Source: Euglena gracilis (Eukaryota; Euglenida; Euglenophyceae; Euglenales). From it: a stretch of DNA of 64,000 nucleotides. Made by a program: the position numbers and the translations under genes. The stretch lies in contig CP154954.1 of assembly GCA_039621445.1 (NCBI GenBank), positions 68,110,714 to 68,174,713 of the forward strand. Direction: 5' to 3'. Positions within the stretch are counted from its first letter, which is position 1. The number at the start of each line of letters is the position of its first letter. Positions 24,901 to 33,900 of this stretch are shown here, one piece after another. The notes under the pieces were generated by a model that worked only from the letters and a program-made list of their open reading frames with translations, was not told the DNA's origin and searched no databases.

Positions 24901-27900
24901 TCGCTCCTCGTCCCCGATGTCCATGGCCCAGGCGTACTTCCAGGACTCCCGGTTCTTCTGCTTCGCCTCGCGCTCGAACTTCGACAACAGGCCTCTCCAA
25001 AAAGAGACAAGTGCACCCATAGCCCAACCATCAAAGTAAAGCCCTAAACCAACACCACCCCCCAAGGAGGGTCACAAAGGGTCAGTGAGAAGGGACGTTT
25101 CAGCCTGAGTGGTCCAGCCAGCAACACCTTCTTTCAGCCAGCAGCTCACCCCCCCCGGAGGACCCGTCGAAGAAAAAATTTGGAGCAGCTCAGCCCAGCT
25201 GGGTTGAACCAAAAAATCTCGTCAAATTTAAACACATGTACATGTAGGTTAAAAACGTTGCGCTTGTCTAATGTTGCTGGTAGTTTGCCTCAAAATTGCA
25301 AAAAACAACAACAAATTACAGCTAACGGGAGAAACGTTGGCCACCCGACCTGAGAAGCAGGGCCACCGGCCCCAGAACGATGGCCACTGGACCCAAAACC
25401 GCGGCCACGGAACCTAAAAATAGTGCCCACGTGACCTAAAAATAGGGGCCCCTCGACCTAAAACCCATGGCCACTGGGACCTGAGTGCGTCATTCACTAG
25501 AACTGAAAAAAACTTCCAACAATCGTCCGGAGAAATTGACCTTTATGCAGCGCCATGGGTCAGGGAACACGAATGCAACAAACCTTCCAGAGCTGATACA
25601 TGACTACGGTGCCCAGTTGAAGTGGTCAGAGGCATATGAGGGGGAAGAAATTCTATGAAACACGTGTCCAACAAACACGTGTTTTCATGTTGCTTGGGGC
25701 GCATGACGGTAGACTAGGGGGGGGGGGGTAGTCTGCCAACCAGTCGACCGACTACCCAAGTGGTCGGCCAACTAGGCCTGGTCGGTAGGTAGTCGGCGAG
25801 ATGGGGGGGGGGGGGGGTGGGGCGGTGGGCCGACTAGTTGGCCAAAAACCAACTTTAATGAATAAAGGGCTCAAAACCACCGCCTTTTAAGCCCCCCCAT
25901 GAAGAAAATCCTCTGCAAACTAGTTGGTGGCTAGTCGGTGGTCTAAAAATGGTCTGTGGCGGGCCCAAATCACCCGGAAATGGTCCGGAGGGGTCCAAAT
26001 AAGTGCCTTACACCAACATAAACACCCTCAAATCAGAAATAGTTATTCGGTGGGGAGTCGGTGTGGACTTGATGGGGGTCCGGAGGGTAAAAAAATCGGG
26101 ATTGCATGAAAATCCTTTAGAAATGCAAGCATTCTGCGTCAAGAGGGGCAAAAACCTCCATCCTCCACCCCCATCCGAGCCTCAAATAACAAAATCCCTT
26201 CTATGTTGGCAACATACTTGGAGGGATAAGTCCTTTTTGTGCAAAGTTTTGAAAATCCAATGGGGAGAGGTGTCCTTCTGCCTAAAGTGGCCCAAAATGG
26301 ACATTTCCCCCCCAAGTTTTTGCATCTTCATCCCCATTGGGGGGTTGGAGCCACTTGGGTGGGTTTGACTGGTGTTGAGGTAATCCGGAAAAAAAAAATT
26401 TCAGGGGGGGTAGTCAGCTGAACAGTCGGTCGACTACGCACTGCCCCCCCCAATCCACCCTTAGGCACTGGCAATTGCGCAGAAAGCAACGTCTGGGTTG
26501 GAGAAGTGACAAAATGCCCACAGGTCACAGGTCTGGCGTCACAATTCCCCCCTCGTAAACAGGTAGGGCAGGTTTGTGACACAAGATGCCGTTTCTCAAT
26601 GGGTTGCTTTCTGAAATTCGGCATCCTCAGCTCATCCTCAGCAGACTTTGGGTGCGGAATGGGGTGGAAAATACCAGGTGTACACTCAAATTAGTGAATT
26701 GGTTTGCCTACTCATCCAGGGAGCCATGCAGACAGGAATTCGGGAGGCATGGTCTTCGGTGTTTCTCAGCGGAACATTTAATTAATTCCTTGGACTCGCA
26801 AAAATCCAGCGATTTTCAGAGCGCCGTGTGACTGAGTTATGATTCCAAACGAAAGGTTTTTAGGATTGGACGTTTTGGTTGAAAGAAAAGAAGCCAGGAA
26901 GCACAGGATCATTCAACATACAACACAACAAAAAAAAAGGCCAACATTTTTAAGTTCCAGAAAAAGTGGCCAATGTTTACAGGTCCAGTGGAAAGTTCGG
27001 TGGCCAGAGTTTTGGGCTAGGTGGCCATCGTTCTGGGCAACGCGGCAAACATTTTTTGGTAGGGTGGCCATCATTTTGGGCTACGTGGCCATCGTTTCCG
27101 CGTGTTAGCTGTAAATCATTAAATTTAAGCAACCCAGCTGGATTTGGGGGTTTTCCTTTTGTTGAGATTCAAATACTGCAGTCCATGCTGGCACCCGGCT
27201 GGATTGGAAAAAGACATTTGTAAAACCAGATGAAGAGGAGGGCCCTGGTCTCCAATGTCCGGTCGTCCACCATTCCAGTGCGGTACAAAATGTGACCACT
27301 GATGGTGGACTTGCCGGCATCTGTAACAAAAAGGGGCGAATTAATACGTGTGCATAGGCAAAGCCATCATTTTTACTGAAAAAAAATATTAATAATAATT
27401 TAATATTGTTTTTCAATCAACACTGTTTGTTTCCTGAATGGAGACCAACTGTCAAATGAACAAGAAAAATATTAAGTGCGAATTAGGCCGCCTAAGACCC
27501 TATCCTCATAAAAGCACGGGCAGTGACATGCGCCGTTCAAATAGAAGCGCACCGCCTTTTGAGGGTAATTCCAAAGAAAATCAACAAGAGAAAGAGAAAT
27601 AGGGTCTAAATAAAAGCGCATCCCCTGTGGGCAGAGGCACTGTCGACTGCAAGATAACTTGATTTTGAGTAGAGTGTAAATGTCTTTAAAAATATTTGCG
27701 CAACCAAAAAATAGTGACAGACGCAAACCCCATCAAAGACACGGAAAGGGTCCAGGACATGCTGTTGCCGGGGTGGGAGGTTGACAACTTGCTGTGGCAA
27801 TCAAGCTTCTGCAATCAGGCAATCTTTTTGGCAATCAGGCAGCAGGACCCAGGGGCTCCACTTGCGAGGTATATTGCCAGACAATGGGGGGAAAACCAGT

Positions 27901-30900
27901 TGGGTCCTCCCAACTGGAAAAAAAACAGTTCTCCGGTGCTGCACACCGAGGTGGAAATGAGGTTTTTAATATGATTTTTTTTGCCTGATTTTGTTCCGAA
28001 AAAAAACCCCAAATTTCTAACAATGGGCATTTTTGGCAAATTTGAGGGGTCAAAAAAAATGGCGCTTCGCGCCGGTCACTGAAAAAAAAAAACACTAGCT
28101 GCTTAGGATTTCCACGAGCCAAATTTGGACCAGCTGCAGTCGAGTGCCCCTTGTACTGCGAACCCTTAAGCAGAATCCTGATGATAATGGAACAGCACTA
28201 TCAACAAAATCATCACGCAACAAGGCAAATCTTTTTTTGGCCGGAGGCAAAATACTATCTTTTGGCTTATCTTTGTACATGTGAACCCCCTTTCGTGCAA
28301 TTTTGATTTTGGTTTCTCAGACATTGAGAAAAGAAGCATCTGGACTATGCCTCTGAATATAAATAGAAAAGAGCAATGGCAACCTGATAAACCCCCCAAG
28401 GGGTCAGTCAGTGAATGAGTGAATAAGGGAGTGGTTTGTGCCCCCTGACATATACCAAGAGGGCCCGAGGCAGGGGTTTTCTTAAAGACCCGGGGGGGGG
28501 GTCCCAGGGTCCCCACTGGAAAAAGCACGAAAAAGGCGCTGGCTGGAAAAAAAAAGGTGCTGGCTTGACCCCCCAGGGCGAGAGGTCCGAGGGGGGGGGG
28601 GTGGCCGGCTGGCAGCTGGACCAGGCAGGTACGCAAAAAAATGCCCCCCAAAAAGCCCAAATCCAGCCGGGTTGGCATTTTTCAGCCAAAATTCGAGGTG
28701 AAAACCGAAAAGCACCCAAAAATGACATTTTCGGCCATTTTTGGCCCCTTTTTCAAAAAAAATTATTGGCACTTTGCTGGAAAAAAAGTTGTTGGCTGGC
28801 TGGACCCCCCAGGTCCCCTCGGGCTTAAGAAGACCCCTGCCCAAAGCAAAATTTTTATGTGCTTTTGCTCGACCAGCAGGAAATGTCACAGAAAAATTCG
28901 GGGCAGGACTGGAACACTCCAAACTGGTCTGTTTCCTGACGATACTCATCACCCTAACCCCACTGCTAAAAATACAGAATTCACCAGAAAATGCCAATGA
29001 AACACCCATCACCCCCTCAATCATCAAAATATTTGAAATTAAAACGAAAAGGCATACCAACGTGTCCGATGAAAACCAAATTGAGGTGGGGCCGTGGGTC
29101 TCGAACCATTTCCTTCTTCTTCTTGGGAGGTGCTTTCTTATCCACCTCTTCTTCTGTTGGAACATGAGGAAAAGGAAGGCGGTGCAAGATTATAATGTAG
29201 GGAACCTCATCATGGAAATGGCATCATTCCATGATTCTGACAAAAAAAAACAAAAAAAAGGGGAAGGATGAAATGATAGTTTTGCACAAATGGTGACAAA
29301 TCAGCAAAACAGGAACAGGGGAAGAGTCTGCACACCACTCACCTAAAAAATTTTTTGTAAAAAAAATGCAATCTTCTTCTGTTTCTTCTGGAAAGCCGGC
29401 GTTCCTTAGCTAGGGGAAGTCTAAGGAGACCCTTTGAATTGCCACAGCCACATCAATACAAAGAGACCTTTCGCTGCTTCCTTTGCTGTATCTGTAACAG
29501 GCGATGCGGGAGTTTCCTTCGGAGACTCTGGCGCCGCAGCAGGCTCAGAGATTTCTTTCCAGGAAATTCGGTGGTTTGTAGCCTCCTTCTGCTATGGGGT
29601 TCCTGCCATGGGAGGCAACCCCTCTCCTGGGGGTAGGTTTGGGTCCCGGTGCCTGCTGACCAAACCAATTTCCCCGGTGGTTCAACTCTACTCCAGGGCC
29701 ACTCATTTTGTGCCCGGGCAAACGGTACAGACTCAGTTTCAATGCACCGATGCACTGAGATAGAAACCTCTCCTACTGGGTATCTGGGTTGCAGGTTCGA
29801 AGGGATCCCCACCCCAGCCTGCACCCAACAAATACAACCTTCCTTAAAAGAAGCCTGGTTAGGAGACTCATCTCGCGAGGAGACACTTTGGAGGTCAAAA
29901 TAATAATAATAAAACACCTTTGGTGGCTGATACCCATGTGAAATAATTAATTTGATAATTAATAATAATATTTATAATATAATTATTTATATTTAGAATA
30001 TTTAATATACAATTAAAATATGCAATTAAATAAGAAAAAGAGAAAGAAACCTCTGGGCAGGCTCTGGCGCTGGCACAGCGGCCTCAGCAGGGGCCTCGTC
30101 CGCATCTGCCTGGGCCTCCCAATCGTCGCTCGGCTCTTCGTCCGGGACGGCAGGCTTGGCCTCGGCCACAGGAGCAGGGGTGGGGACGGGGGACTCCGGC
30201 TTGGCGGAGAGTGAGATGACCTTGGACGCCTTGGGGGCGGGCTTGGGGTCTGCTGCGGCGCTGGAGGGGCACCTGTTGGGCAGGCTGAATTTGACCAGCG
30301 CCGGGGGTGTTGTGGGCCAAAACGCGCCTGAAAAGGATGTTTTGGACTTCCAGCACCGGAAGTGTCTTGGCCGAGTGCCGAGGCACTTTTGGGCATGTGC
30401 CCCAACCCCTCGGAGCCGGGTGCCTTGGAGCGCCAACACAGGCAGGCACTCGCCTTGGCTGGGCAAGCCGGGGGTGGGATCAGCCTTGCCTTCGGCCTAC
30501 TGTTGGATCGGTTGTGCCCAAAATGCTGTGAAAGGTTTCCAGGGAGGCGCGTGTTCTGACACCAGAGATCCATGTCGGGTTTGGGATTGACCGGCGGAAT
30601 TGCTGTGAAAAATGGCGATTTTCAACCCTGGAGCCTTTTGCCAGCTGCCCCAAAACCCCATTGCGATATTATTAAAAATGGTTGCTCCGTTTTTGTTCAC
30701 ATTGCAAAAAAAATTCAAATCAAAAATCAGCAACAGCTCCTCGTTCTCTCATTGTGGACAGGAGGGGAAGACGGAAATGGACAGAAAGAAGAAACTAGAA
30801 ATGGGATGCAAGCAAGTGCACCCCCATTTCGCTGGCTTGGCAGATAGACTCACCACCTTGGAGACCTTGGGAGCCCCATCGGCAGCTGCTGGCTTGGCAG

Positions 30901-33900
30901 AAGGCTCCGCTGGTGGTTGATGGCAGGCTGGGATACATGCAATTGCTTAATCTCTCATTGACTCACACCATCTTCTGCCCACACGTGATAAATGCTGAGT
31001 TTTTTAGGACCCGGGGGAGGGGGTGGGGGACAGGGGGGGGCATCAGGGGAGCCCACTTTTGCGGGGTCAATTTTGGGATCCAAAAAAAATTCAAAAAAAG
31101 AGGAAACCCCCACCTCCAGCAGGGTACCCACTCGGCCCAACTCTTCCCGCCCCCCCCCCCCCCGGGTCACGAAACTTTTAAAAAAAAATCTCTGGATAAG
31201 CGGGGGCAATTGCCTTCAACTCCCTCCAATCCCCCAAGGCTGTATTTCAGACAACCCCCCCGTCTCTGTGAACTTGTTGTTGCATTCCTGTTAATATTCC
31301 CCACTGAAAAAAGCCAGCAACTGGATGGGGTCACGGGGGGGGGGGGGCTTCTGGTTGTGTTTTTTGGGGTTTGTCAAAACAAGACCTTTTGTTTCTTTTT
31401 ATAAAAAAAAAGCAGACAAAACTATTAAAAACACTTAAAAATGACCCCAATTTTGTCTTGGAAACCTCGAAACAGTTGAAATATTCAACCATAACTTTCT
31501 TGGTTGTTTGAAAAACTAACCTGAGAAATTCTGTGTGCACTCCTCAATGGATTTTTTATCCAAAAAAAATGTTTTTGCGGTGTAATGTGATGCAATGTAC
31601 TTTTTTGTAAAAAAATATGACTTTTTTACAAACGGCCAGCCATGACTGGAACGCCCCCTGTCCACTTCGGGAGGTGAACTGCACAGGGAGGGGGTCAGGG
31701 TTCAACATAAAGGCAGGTGGCCCACTGGTCCAGGGGACCCTAAACAATGGAGCAGTCTGGGCGAAAAAAATTTGACCGCCAAAAACGGACAAAAACGCCA
31801 TTTTGAGCACATTTCGGGCAAAAAAAATCGTCAAAAATATCAAAAAATACAAAAAAACTCGGTGCAAAGCCTCAGAAAGAAAAACTTGACCATTTGGGGG
31901 TCTCAGTAACCCCCAGGCTTTTTTTACCGACCGGGGTGGGGGGAGGGGGCTGGTGCTAGGGTGCCTGCCCCCTAGCAGGCACACCCCCCCTGGGGGACCC
32001 AGAAAATTTTCATTGAAAATGCCCTTTTCCGGGCCCCTGGTGCCTTCAGCGCCCGGGTCGGAAGGGGGTTCCTGCTATGGGTTCGATATAAGAAGGGTGT
32101 GCAGGGTTTAGGTGCCCCCCACCCCTCCTGGACCAGAGTCTGGAACGACCACGGGGGACACCAGGCTTTTTTTATTCAGGTGCCGATCCCACGGGGGGGG
32201 GTGCTAGGGGTAGGCACCCCCAGCACCCCATCCGAGCCCCCCACGGTTTTGGGGGGTTCCTGCCTGGAGGGGTCCCAATGACTGAAGGAGCCCCATTTTC
32301 CTGAAGGAAGTGACTTAAATCGACCAAAATCGACCATTTGGGGACAATATTTGTTTTGTTGACTTTGGGCGACTTTTTTTTGTTACTGCTGGGGCTTCAA
32401 GCTGGAATAAAGAAGCAAATTTTTATTTCCAAAAAAATATTGTTCTTTAAAACACAGAACTGGGCTGAACCAGGATTGAGACCCGATGTCCTAAAACCAT
32501 TTCCCATTGACAAATGTTTCCTCACAAAATGCATGTGGCACATACAATGCATACTGTATTGTCTGTTTTCTGGTTTCTTCCGACGCATCACACGGAACTG
32601 AACCCCAACGTTGTTGAATCTGTCAAAAACATTTTTCATCACATTCCAGACACCATCAGGGACGTGGTCAGACAATTGGGGACCAATTGGGGTAAAAAAA
32701 AGTTTCATCGAGATAAAAAATCATTGAGAACAAAAAAAAACTGTCTGTCACACCCTCAGGGGATGACAATTTCTGGGGGGTGAGTGGTTGACTAAGTCAA
32801 CCACTCCTTCCCCGTTGTTGGTCCCTATCAATTTCAGCAGCCTGCTAAGAGCTCACCCTAGGTGAGGGCATTAGAAAAAAATAGCAAAATAAAGCGTAAA
32901 AAATAAGACCCTTTACCCCCCTCAACATCTATGGCAAGAACTGTGTCTTAGGCACAGGACTTCGGACGAAGTCTGTGTCTTAAGACACAGTTCTTTTAAG
33001 TCCGTGCATATGAGGCACCGGGACTCAGGACAGAGTCTGTGTTTTTGACGAAAGATGATGCAGTTTTTTTTTCCCCACAACCAAAAATGATATGGCTACG
33101 CTGTAAAGCCTTTGTTTTGACAAGCCTCTTGCTGTTACCACATTGCATTTTTGGATGCTTTTTCATTTGTTTGTGTGGTTGTTTCATTTGCTGGTTAATT
33201 GTCGTTTTGGGGAAAGAAACCTGGCATTTTTGACAATGTGAACAAAGTTGGCGTGTGGGGTACTTTGGTAACCAAAATTTGGCATTCCTGGTTCATTGGT
33301 AACCAAAGTTTTGCATATTAACAAAGTGCCATTTTTGCATCTTGGTCCTTGTGCACGCTTGCAAAGAATTCCCTTAACCTTGGCTGACGCCCTAGCTGGG
33401 CAGGAATTTGTCCTTGAAGCCGGCTCGGGTGTGAGTCCGGGCCCCCCCATGCCTAGTTTCAAAAATAATTCTCCTAACTGGCAAAATGCTTGGGAAATAA
33501 TTGCGCCGTATTTTAGTGTCATCACGCAACAAAGCAATTTTTTTTGGCCGGAGGCAAAAGACTATCTTTTGGTTTATCTTTGTACATATGCTGGTCGTTT
33601 CCAAACTCAAATAGAGAACATTTGGTTGGTTGGTTAGGGTCGTAACATGGAACATTAGAGACAAATTTTGTGTTTTTCTAATTGTATTTGTGCAACAAAA
33701 ACTGAATTTTTCATAAACAAGCTGGAAGGACCCATTTCCCTTGAGAAACAGTACTTCGGACGAAGTCTGTGTCTTAAGACACAAAATTCGTCCGACCCGA
33801 GTCTGTGTCTTAGACACAGACTCTGTCCTGAGTCTCGGTGCCTTAGACACGGACTTAAAAAGGTCTGGTTTGCTTTTACATGATAACCAAATAACCCTCA

